From Ruminococcus sp. (GTDB lineage Bacteria; Bacillota; Clostridia; Oscillospirales; Ruminococcaceae), in contig JAIDCY010000030.1 of the NCBI GenBank assembly GCA_029055625.1, positions 1-64,000 of the forward strand: a stretch of 64,000 bases of DNA, given 5' to 3'. Positions 1 to 7,809 of this stretch are shown here, piece by piece (position 1 is the stretch's first letter; the number at the start of each line of letters is the position of its first letter). A program made the translations under genes and the position numbers. The notes under the pieces are model-generated. The model ran no database searches. It was not told where the DNA came from and saw only the letters and a program-made list of their open reading frames with translations.

Positions 1-242
1 TAAGTGTTCTATACTCAATATTATGAGTGCATCTGTATTAATAAGATTTATTTTCTTTATTCGTATATCCTGTCATCTTCTGTTGGGGCTACATATCTGT
101 GGGGGGGATATAAGGGTGGAAGAGTTATTGTATATCTAAATAATGTCAGGGGGGGAGGTATTATTCTTGTATTTTTTATGTAGTCTGTAAACCTGTATTG
201 ACTTAAAAGTTAGTATATGTTATAATTACAATAAACTTGTCT

Positions 243-710
243 TTATTTCAATCTACGCCGATATTTCGCAATTGTTCTGCGTGTTATGTTTGTAATACGT
301 TCAATATCGCTGTTATTAAGTCCTTTGTCTATCAGTTCCTTGATATTCTGAATATCTTCTTCTGTCTTTCGGTTATGTTTCCGATAATTTTTACTTTTAT
401 CAATGACGACAGCATCAGCATCAACGCCCTTTTCTTTAAACCTTTCAATAAGAAAATTTATCATTCGTTCAAGCGTTTTTATATTACAGTCAAGTTTACT
501 TATACTATTGTATCGTGTTAAGTTATCAAAGAATATATATTCTTCATAATGCTGTGGTTCTGTATATTCATAGTCAAAGTCATCATATATAGGTGTATGG
601 TATGCTTCAATCATGTCATCATCTCCTTTTTCTACGCCAAAGATTTCTGAATCGTCAATATCGTCATAATCGTCAAACATCTGTAAAACTCCTTTCATAA
701 ATATGTACAT
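243..710 (-). CDS. Small hypothetical protein with C-terminal helix-turn-helix
   Basis: 155-aa ORF; C-terminus NNSDIERITNITRRTIAKYRRRLK looks like an HTH; RBS-like AGGAG upstream of an internal Met (MFDDYDD). Confidence 0.6.
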   Translation of the reverse strand: MYIFMKGVLQMFDDYDDIDDSEIFGVEKGDDDMIEAYHTPIYDDFDYEYTEPQHYEEYIFFDNLTRYNSISKLDCNIKTLERMINFLIERFKEKGVDADAVVIDKSKNYRKHNRKTEEDIQNIKELIDKGLNNSDIERITNITRRTIAKYRRRLK

Positions 711-981
711 TAATTTTTTTAACGTACCTCATACTGATTTCAGGTAGTTTGAACAGGCTGATGTTGATTTCTGAAAAAAAAGTACGTATTTTCAAGCCTA
801 TAAACCATAGCGATAGTTGATAATATTTTCTTAACGCTCTGACATAAATATACAACGTCTTGAAGTAGTTTTTGAGGTTGATATGCCTGTATATCAGGTT
901 CTTCATCTGTAATTTTAAGTTCTTTAAGTATTTATTAGGTACATTAGGTTCATAAATGTTTAGGTTCAGGGGGGTATACAC
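673..981 (-). CDS. Hypothetical ORF, uncertain
   Basis: 102-aa AT-rich ORF without recognisable motifs; may be non-coding. Confidence 0.2.
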   Translation of the reverse strand: MYTPLNLNIYEPNVPNKYLKNLKLQMKNLIYRHINLKNYFKTLYIYVRALRKYYQLSLWFIGLKIRTFFSEINISLFKLPEISMRYVKKINVHIYERSFTDV

Positions 982-1047
982 ATTTTGCAGGTTCCTATAT
1001 TATATCCGGATAAGTTCATAAACAGGTTGTTACGAAAAAGCGATAAT

Positions 1048-1157
1048 GTGTGCAACTGTGTAACAACGTGTGTAAGTGAGTATTACAAGTGAGTAACTGT
1101 GTAATTACACGTCCATATCTATTAAAACGTGTGAAACTGAGTAGGAGAGTGAGTAAC
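1048..1157 (+). repeat. Degenerate ~10-bp phased repeat (consensus about GTGTGTAACT) immediately upstream of the methyltransferase
   Basis: GTG at 1048, 1058, 1068, 1076, 1089, 1099, 1129 and 1149; units such as GTGTGCAACT, GTGTAACAAC, GTGTGTAAGT, GTGAGTAACT, GTGTGAAACT, GTGAGTAAC. Confidence 0.65.
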
Positions 1158-2063
1158 ATGGGTAATTATAAAACAACGTTCGGTCAGTGTATCTGCGGTG
1201 ACGCAAAAAGTTTAATCAATGAACTTCAAGATAATTCTGTAGACCTTTTCATAACATCACCACCGTACCCTCTTATAAATCCTAAAGAGTACGGTAACGA
1301 AAGTCAGGATAATTACAATAACTGGCTGTTGGAGTTTGTCAGGTTAATGATTCCAAAACTAAAGCCAACAGGTAGTATTGTTATTGACTTCGGTACTTCA
1401 TATCTTAAAAACAAGCCATGTTATAATATTTACTCCTTTGAATTGCTTGTCAGAATGGTAAAAGAGTTCAATCTTAACCTATGTCAGCCGTTCTACTGGT
1501 ATAATCCATCAAGACTGCCCTATCCGTCAATGTATGTATGTCGGCGTAAAATCAGGGCTAAAGACAATGTAAACAATTTATGGTGGCTGTCGCCTAATGC
1601 AAGTCCAAAAGCCGATACAACTAAAGTCTTAAAGCCTTATTCAAAATCTATGAAAAAATTCTTCCGCAAAAAAAGTCCGACAGATACGTCATTTCAAAAA
1701 AATAAAGGTGCTTTGCCAAGCAACCTCTTAGAAATAGCCAATGCCAATAATAAAAGTCAGTACCTGCAAGCCTGCCGTAGTTTAGACATCAAGTACCACC
1801 CTGCACGCTTTCCTACTGCTCTGCCGGAATTTTTTGTAAAGTTCCTTACTGACGAAAACGATTTAGTAGTTGATATTTTCGGTGGTAGCAACACAACAGG
1901 TTATGTATGTGAATCATTAAAACGTAGGTGGAAGACTTTTGAAATCAATCTGGAATATGTAGCAACAAGTGCATTTCATTTCATCAGTGACATCAACAAC
2001 GCCAAACTCTGTTATGATACGATAATAAACAGTGACATAACTGTTGATATATCAATATTTTAA
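1158..2063 (+). CDS. DNA methyltransferase, beta-class (probable N4-cytosine or N6-adenine)
   Basis: TSPPYPL (motif IV) precedes DIFGGSNTTGYVCESLKRRWKTFEIN (motif I), i.e. beta-class order; RBS AGGAGAG 7 nt before ATG 1158. The ORF track starts at 1089. Confidence 0.88.
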   Translation: MGNYKTTFGQCICGDAKSLINELQDNSVDLFITSPPYPLINPKEYGNESQDNYNNWLLEFVRLMIPKLKPTGSIVIDFGTSYLKNKPCYNIYSFELLVRMVKEFNLNLCQPFYWYNPSRLPYPSMYVCRRKIRAKDNVNNLWWLSPNASPKADTTKVLKPYSKSMKKFFRKKSPTDTSFQKNKGALPSNLLEIANANNKSQYLQACRSLDIKYHPARFPTALPEFFVKFLTDENDLVVDIFGGSNTTGYVCESLKRRWKTFEINLEYVATSAFHFISDINNAKLCYDTIINSDITVDISIF

Positions 2064-2064
2064 A

Positions 2065-2118
2065 ATAGTCTTCATTTCGTGACTGTATGTCATTGAGATG
2101 AGGACTGTTTTTTTTCAA
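2065..2118 (+). terminator. Rho-independent terminator
   Basis: AGTCTTCAT...ATGAGGACT stem followed by a T run. Confidence 0.55.
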
Positions 2119-2269
2119 TTATTTTGTGCATTTTTTATTTTAATATTGTCATATTATGGATATTTTTAGTCAATAAAGAGATTTGTTTATTTTTAATAAA
2201 AAAGGGCTTGCTTTTTTTTTTGTTATACTTGTTGTAGCTTCAATAAAGTAAAAATTCAAGGAGGTTTAC

Positions 2270-4258
2270 ATGAAAACCAAAAAATTAATCGCTATGGTAA
2301 TGGCTTTCTGTATAATCGGCAGTGCTGTGCCGTTCACATCTGCAAACGGTACTGTACCGGCTGACTGTTCAATTACAGCTTATGCTGCTACAAAAGAAGA
2401 CAATTTTAGGGACATGAAAACAGAAGACGGTCTCGTTTTTGAACTGTACTACACATATGAAAAGCAAAATGAAGAGATAATCAAAGAAAACGGTAGCAAG
2501 GTTATTTCATCTTACAACCTTATCAAATCCCTTGACAAGATAATCGTTACAGGATATAAAGGAGATTCCGATAATCTGATTGTCCCTGAAACCATTACAG
2601 TATCACAACTTGACGGACTGAATGAACAATTACGTATTTCGGATTCTCTTAAATTATCAGACGGAATTGTTGTTAAAGTAACTGAAATAAAAACTCAAGC
2701 CTTTTTGCATTCAAAAATTTCATCAGCGGATATTCAGGCTAAAATAACAACATTACCTAAGCAGGTTTTCACTGGAAGTAGTTTACAATCCATAAATTTA
2801 CCTGAAACTCTTACTACTATCGAAGGCGGTGCTTTTTCAGGTACAGGTCTTGACGAAATAATTATACCTGATAAAGTAAAAAAAATAGACTACAGTGCTT
2901 TTGCAAACTGCCAAAATCTTGCATCTGTAATCCTCCCTGATAGTGTAACATCTATAGGAATTTCGGCTTTTGAAGGTTGTTCAGCACTTACTTCAATAAA
3001 TATGCCTGCTTCTCTTCAGACTATCGGAAATTATGCATTTGAAAACTGTAAAAATCTTGACGGCATAAAATTTACCGGCAAAAATCTTACAAGTATCGGC
3101 GATTATGCATTCAGACACTGTAAAGCACTAAGCAAAATGGAACTGCCTGAAGGTCTTCAGACAATAGGCGTAGAGTGTTTCAGTGACTGTACAGGTATAA
3201 CAACTCTTACTATGCCGTCCACTCTCACAACTATAAAAAATGATGCATTTCATGATTGTACAAAAATAAAGTCGATAATTCTTCCAGAGGGCGTTGACAG
3301 TATAGGTGAAGATGCATTTTTTAACTGTTCTTCTGCCGAAAAACTTTCACTTCCGTCAACTCTTGAAATAATTGGTGTAAGAGCATTTAGTGGTTGCGGA
3401 AAGATTCAGGAAGTAACTATCCCTGAAAAGATAGAAACTATTCCGGACGAGGCATTCAAAAACTGTACTTCACTCAAAAAGGTAACTCTTAAATCAGGTG
3501 TTACAAATATAGGCTATATGGCATTCTGTGGCTGTGATAATCTTCTTGAAGCTGTTCTCCCCGAAACTCTTACTGTAATCGGTGACGGTGCATTTCAGGG
3601 TTGTTCTTCAATAAAAAATCTGACGTTCCCTAAAAATCTTGAAACAATTTCTGCCAGTGCATTCAGTGGCTGTACTGCTCTTACATCTGTTGATATACCT
3701 GATACCGTAACAGTTCTTGGTGCAAGTGCGTTTAATGGTTGTACTTCACTTTCACAAGTAACTCTGCCCTCAACTATAGACACAATACCAGCAAACTGTT
3801 TTGAACATACTGCTCTATCATCTATTTCAATTCCTGACAATATTAAAACTATAGGAGATTATGCATTTGCTACCTGTGATAGTCTTACAGACGTATATGT
3901 TCCTGATTCTGTTACAAGTATAGGCGTTAAAGCGATAGGCTGGCGTGGTATGGGTTCAGCAAATGTCAGTCTTGGCTGGAGCGTAAACGAAAATACAACT
4001 ATTCACGGTTCAAAAGGTTCTACCGCTGAAAAATACGCAGAAGAAAACGGTATAAAATTTGCGGTAGCGGAATACACAACCGGTGATGCCAATAAAGACG
4101 GTTCTGTAAATATTGCCGATGCTGTTTTGCTTCAGAATTACATTTTAGGTAACAGGACAATATCAGAAAATCAGTTAGCACTTGCCGATTTAAGCGGTGA
4201 CGGTCTTGTAGATTCGTTTGACATGGTACTTATCAGAAAAAAACTCATAGAAAAATAA
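2270..4258 (+). CDS. Secreted BspA-type leucine-rich-repeat (LRR_5) protein with C-terminal dockerin
   Basis: Signal peptide MKTKKLIAMVMAFCIIGSAVPFTSA; many ~23-aa repeats (AFxGCTxLxxVxLPxxLxxIGxxA); C-terminal GDANKDGSVNIADAVLLQNYILG...DLSGDGLVDSFDMVLIRKKL dockerin. Confidence 0.9.
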   Translation: MKTKKLIAMVMAFCIIGSAVPFTSANGTVPADCSITAYAATKEDNFRDMKTEDGLVFELYYTYEKQNEEIIKENGSKVISSYNLIKSLDKIIVTGYKGDSDNLIVPETITVSQLDGLNEQLRISDSLKLSDGIVVKVTEIKTQAFLHSKISSADIQAKITTLPKQVFTGSSLQSINLPETLTTIEGGAFSGTGLDEIIIPDKVKKIDYSAFANCQNLASVILPDSVTSIGISAFEGCSALTSINMPASLQTIGNYAFENCKNLDGIKFTGKNLTSIGDYAFRHCKALSKMELPEGLQTIGVECFSDCTGITTLTMPSTLTTIKNDAFHDCTKIKSIILPEGVDSIGEDAFFNCSSAEKLSLPSTLEIIGVRAFSGCGKIQEVTIPEKIETIPDEAFKNCTSLKKVTLKSGVTNIGYMAFCGCDNLLEAVLPETLTVIGDGAFQGCSSIKNLTFPKNLETISASAFSGCTALTSVDIPDTVTVLGASAFNGCTSLSQVTLPSTIDTIPANCFEHTALSSISIPDNIKTIGDYAFATCDSLTDVYVPDSVTSIGVKAIGWRGMGSANVSLGWSVNENTTIHGSKGSTAEKYAEENGIKFAVAEYTTGDANKDGSVNIADAVLLQNYILGNRTISENQLALADLSGDGLVDSFDMVLIRKKLIEK

Positions 4259-4333
4259 TGTTAAAACATCTCATAAATCAGCGATGAGAGTTTTATATAG
4301 GGGTAAATTCCGTTGGTGTAACGGACAAATCAG

Positions 4334-4373
4334 AAAAAACCTTCACTTTAAACAGTGGAGGTCTTTTCTTTAT
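4334..4373. terminator. Probable bidirectional terminator
   Basis: AAAAAACCTTCAC-TTTAAACA-GTGGAGGTCTTTT hairpin with A/T flanks between convergent genes. Confidence 0.5.
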
Positions 4374-4695
4374 CCTTGTACCGTCTGCAACGGTACTGTA
4401 ATGTCGAAACAGGGATTTTTGTATGTACGTGTAGTTGATTCCAACTCATTGTAGCTTTTAATTCTATAAGTTCATCATCTGTATAAATATGCTTCTCTGT
4501 CACTTTCAACTTGTCAAGTCCGTGTATCTCGGTTTTAAGTTCGTCAATGTTCTTCTCAAGATTTTTAAAATTCCTTTCAATGTCAACATTATTATTCGAC
4601 AAGTAGTTTACCATTGTCTTGCATAACTTATAATTTTCCCTGCACAGCTGTACTATCAGGTCAATTTTATTATTCTCATCATTCATAAATTCCAC
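4348..4695 (-). CDS. Small hypothetical protein, coiled coil plus HTH-like C-terminus
   Basis: 115-aa ORF; heptad-like middle section; MSWNQLHVHTKIPVSTLQYRCRRYK resembles an HTH. Confidence 0.5.
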   Translation of the reverse strand: MEFMNDENNKIDLIVQLCRENYKLCKTMVNYLSNNNVDIERNFKNLEKNIDELKTEIHGLDKLKVTEKHIYTDDELIELKATMSWNQLHVHTKIPVSTLQYRCRRYKDKEKTSTV

Positions 4696-4863
4696 CCTCC
4701 ACCCTTATCAGATTCAATATTCTCAAACTTAATAAATCTTAATAAAAACACCCTCTATTTCCACTCTGGATACCGTTTTAACTCACTCAAACCCATTCCG
4801 ACTATACCAACCTTATTAAAATACCCACCCCTTAAAACCCCATTTCTGTTCCATTTTATAAAA

Positions 4864-5103
4864 TTATCTTATTTTTACTAATTTGTTTTGGCAATAATTT
4901 CTCAATAAATTATTATCATTTTTTGAGAAAATAACTTTTAATATCGTGTCGTTTGCACTAAACCTGTATACACAACTAATAGAAGCTACCAGTGCATCTG
5001 TACTATTGCTACTGTTTTTATTGAGTACTTTAAAGCAATTAAAGTCCACAATTTGCTTTTTTAACTTTTTTGGGCATATCTTATTAAATTTTGAAGCTTT
5101 CAT
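4864..5103 (-). CDS. Hypothetical protein
   Basis: 79-aa ORF, no recognisable motif. Confidence 0.3.
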   Translation of the reverse strand: MKASKFNKICPKKLKKQIVDFNCFKVLNKNSSNSTDALVASISCVYRFSANDTILKVIFSKNDNNLLRNYCQNKLVKIR

Positions 5104-5134
5104 TTTTCGTCACCTTTACTGATTTAAAAAAAAA

Positions 5135-5695
5135 TCAGTTCCTTTCTTTTTTCAAGATATTGTAAACGGTAGCCCTGCTTACTTTCAAGCGTTTTGAGGC
5201 TTCTGTCACTGTAATTGTCTTATTGGTTATACCTGCTATAATTGCTCTTAGTTGTTCCTCGTTGTACTTGTTCGGCTTACGTCCTGTATATTTGCCCTGA
5301 TTCTTTGCTATCTCGATTCCCTCTCTCTGTCTTTCCAATAAATTCTGTCGTTCAAACTCGTTGATAGATGCTATCAGGTTCAACATAAGCCGTCCGGTAG
5401 GAGTACTTGTGTCAAAGTTTTCCTTAATGCTTACAAGTTTTACTTTCTTACGTGCAAGCCCCTCTATAATCCTGAGTAAATCAACTGTACTTCTGCTTAA
5501 CCTGCTCCAGTCCATAACGTAAATGGTGTCGCCCTCTCGTACGAACTCAAGCATTTCCTTTAACTTAGGTCTGTCAGTGTTCTTGCCGGAAATCTTTTCA
5601 CTAAACCACTTGTCTATCTTATAAACGTTCAATGCCTGTACCTGTCTTTCGGGATTCTGTTCAACTGTCGATACCCTTACATATGCAACATTCAA
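5135..5695 (-). CDS. Serine recombinase (resolvase/invertase family)
   Basis: AYVRVSTVEQNPERQ...KISGKNTDRPKLKEML...DWSRLSRSTVDLL...TPTGRLMLNLIASINEFERQ plus C-terminal HTH (VTEASKRLKVSRATVYNILKK); TTG start with RBS GAAAGGAG. Confidence 0.92.
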   Translation of the reverse strand: MNVAYVRVSTVEQNPERQVQALNVYKIDKWFSEKISGKNTDRPKLKEMLEFVREGDTIYVMDWSRLSRSTVDLLRIIEGLARKKVKLVSIKENFDTSTPTGRLMLNLIASINEFERQNLLERQREGIEIAKNQGKYTGRKPNKYNEEQLRAIIAGITNKTITVTEASKRLKVSRATVYNILKKERN

Positions 5696-5742
5696 ATTGC
5701 ATCACTCCTTTCAAATTTTCTAACTTGTCCTGTTACAAGCAT
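5692..5742 (-). CDS. Possible leader peptide (MLVTGQVRKFERSDAI) coupled to the recombinase
   Basis: Strong RBS AAAGGAGG; ATG at 5742; TGA stop overlaps the TTG start of the recombinase (TTGA). Confidence 0.4.
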   Translation of the reverse strand: MLVTGQVRKFERSDAI

Positions 5743-5935
5743 ATCTTTCACCACCTCCTTTAATACTATATATTTTGAGTATACCTATTTTTTACAACGT
5801 CATTGTATAAAATTTAAGTTACTTTCTTGACATAATTTACACATGATTTTACATATCAAATATAAATCATCCTACTACATATGCACTTAAACAGGCATAA
5901 ACTAAATTTCGCATATGTACCGTAAAATAAAAATG

Positions 5936-5963
5936 TCAGTGATTTTTACTCACTGACTTTTTC
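5936..5963. terminator. Rho-independent terminator
   Basis: GTCAGTGA-TTTTTAC-TCACTGAC followed by TTTTT; also A-rich on the other side. Confidence 0.6.
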
Positions 5964-5967
5964 CAAC

Positions 5968-6321
5968 TTATTTTAACCTTACCAAATAAATATCATCAAG
6001 CGTACATCGTCCCATACAAAGTTCAAGCATATCAATTTCACGATATGTCTTTAAATTATTAGTTCTCAGTATATCCGCAATATTCTGCCTGTCCTTAGGT
6101 ATAATCCCGTCTTTCACCCACAGTAAAGAGAGTTCGGGGTCGAGTTCCATTCTGCCATTAGTCATAAACCGGTGTATCATAGCCGGTGGATTGTCTTTTT
6201 TCATTTCCTCATACGTACACCGGAATTTTATACGAAACTTAGCCATTTTATCACTGTAATAAAGCGTTCCCCATATGTAGTCTTTTCCTCTGCGTGTACT
6301 TTGGATAATGTATTCTCTCAT
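5968..6321 (-). CDS. Hypothetical protein in the HipA-like cassette
   Basis: 117-aa ORF; start codon overlaps the stop of the upstream ORF (ATGA coupling). Confidence 0.55.
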   Translation of the reverse strand: MREYIIQSTRRGKDYIWGTLYYSDKMAKFRIKFRCTYEEMKKDNPPAMIHRFMTNGRMELDPELSLLWVKDGIIPKDRQNIADILRTNNLKTYREIDMLELCMGRCTLDDIYLVRLK

Positions 6322-7101
6322 ATAATAATGCCTCCGTCCAATAATTTTCCATACCGATAATCAAGTGCTGTTCTTATTATTTCCTGATGCTCTTTTGAAA
6401 TAACACGTCCCATACCGTAAAAAATTTTCTTGTATACATCATCATTAAGTCGTGGAAGTTTATACTGTCTGCTTACGTTTTTCAGATTGTTGTCAAGATA
6501 AATACTGCCAACAAAATTATTTGCAGTTACTTTACTTTTATAGTCCCAATTCTGCATAAGCTGAGTGTTATCGCCATATTCATAAGTCAATGCTCTGCCA
6601 TTATCAAATATCGGTGACGGTGTAACCGTTATTATCATAAATCAATTCAATATTATGTCCGTGTCTGTCTACGTTCATTATAAGATAGTCAAACAAAAAC
6701 ACATAGTCAAGATATTCCTGTAAGCCTATTCTACGGCAATAATCAAGTGGTATTTCATACTTTGACTGTCGGTTTGTAAGGTAATCCGTTATAAGTGGAA
6801 TAACAGTACAGCCTTTTCTTACGTAGTTCAGGCTTTTTGCAACATAAGTTATGTATTCCTTATCATCAATGTTTATAACCGCCAAATCTCCTGTATACTT
6901 CAAAACCGGAAAGCCAAGGCAATCCCCTAATCTGCTTGCAATTACTTCAATAGCTGTCTCGCAACCTGTAAAACGTCCCATTCTGAAATCAGACAGTTTA
7001 TAATAATATTTTTTACTGCCAAAAACATATTCAGATTTCAGGTAAGTCCCACCCGATGACGAACTACTATAATTCCATTGCAAAAATCTGTAATCTTTCA
7101 T
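6318..7101 (-). pseudogene. HipA-like kinase, split by an apparent frameshift (ORFs 6604..7152 and 6318..6638)
   Basis: The first ORF has a catalytic-loop-like LIMNVDRHGHNIEL and ends shortly after; the second ORF in another frame has DFG-equivalent PIFDNG. Start ATG at 7101 with RBS AGGAGG. Confidence 0.6.
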
Positions 7102-7164
7102 GTCCAACGCCTCCTGTTTAAATATTATAACACTTTTCAAAGTCGATTTCAAGATTATTTACTA

Positions 7165-7311
7165 TCAAATTATCATTCCCTTTTTTACAACTGTATGTAC
7201 CGTACTTTTTGAAATGCCGAATTTTTTCGCAGTAGCCCTTACAGTTGACTTGTTTTCTATTATGTACTGTCCGAGTATTACTGCCCGTTGGTCAGGTAGC
7301 TGTTTCAACAT
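7165..7311 (-). CDS. Short SpoIIID-like HTH protein
   Basis: RAVILGQYIIENKSTVRATAKKFGISKSTVHTVVKK resembles the SpoIIID HTH core but ends just after it; RBS AAAGGAGTG before ATG 7311. Confidence 0.55.
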   Translation of the reverse strand: MLKQLPDQRAVILGQYIIENKSTVRATAKKFGISKSTVHTVVKKGMII

Positions 7312-7397
7312 TATGCTTATCACTCCTTTGATGTTCAGCGGTTCTTTAAATTTATATGCGGAAAAAACTTTAAAAAGAATTAATAATACATATCCTG

Positions 7398-7426
7398 TTG
7401 ACACGATACAAGAAAAATGTTATAAT
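7398..7426 (+). promoter_or_regulatory. Sigma70/SigA-type promoter
   Basis: TTGACA - 17 nt - TATAAT. Confidence 0.7.
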
Positions 7427-7451
7427 ATTACGTAAAAAGAGGTGATTTATT

Positions 7452-7772
7452 ATGTCAGTAAGCGAAAATATAAGTATTCTCGTTGAAATAATAAAAGCTA
7501 TTGAAAACAATCCCACCGGTGACATAATGTGTCTTATGCTTGATGCCGTCGAGACAGTAGCAGAAAATATAAACTCTACACCGCATCACGTCGAAAGAGT
7601 ACTTAATGACGTTATAACCGGTGGCGATATGCGTTATAATTTAGTCGATTTCAGCCGGATTGTTTCCGATTATCTCCGGACTGGTGACAAAATACCGGTC
7701 AAAGAATTACTCATGAAAAATATACAATCCGATTCTGATATTGAATACGTCAATAACTGGTACGCAAAATAA
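7452..7772 (+). CDS. Hypothetical protein
   Basis: 106-aa ORF with RBS AGAGGTG and a consensus promoter upstream. Confidence 0.6.
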   Translation: MSVSENISILVEIIKAIENNPTGDIMCLMLDAVETVAENINSTPHHVERVLNDVITGGDMRYNLVDFSRIVSDYLRTGDKIPVKELLMKNIQSDSDIEYVNNWYAK

Positions 7773-7808
7773 AAGCCGTCCTGCTCCGGAAAGCATAACG
7801 GCTTTTAA
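7771..7808. terminator. Bidirectional terminator between convergent genes
   Basis: AAAAGCCGT...ACGGCTTTT stem; its loop carries CCTGCTCCGG. Confidence 0.75.
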
Positions 7809-7809
7809 T

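Noticed and set aside
237-521. 94-aa + strand ORF
   Set aside because: Antisense to the more plausible HTH protein at 243-710; no RBS or motif.
3595-3840. 81-aa minus ORF inside the LRR protein
   Set aside because: Antisense within repetitive coding sequence; no independent support.
2780-3950. Regular repeats as a CRISPR or DNA-level satellite
   Set aside because: Periodicity is protein-level LRR_5 repeats with divergent DNA; no spacer pattern.
4700-4860. C-rich/G-rich low-complexity stretch as a coding gene or element
   Set aside because: No ORF, repeat structure or recognisable RNA fold; biased intergenic composition only.
5135-5695. IS607 or invertible promoter unit around the serine recombinase
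   Set aside because: No tnpB-like gene and no convincing inverted repeats flanking an invertible segment were seen by eye.
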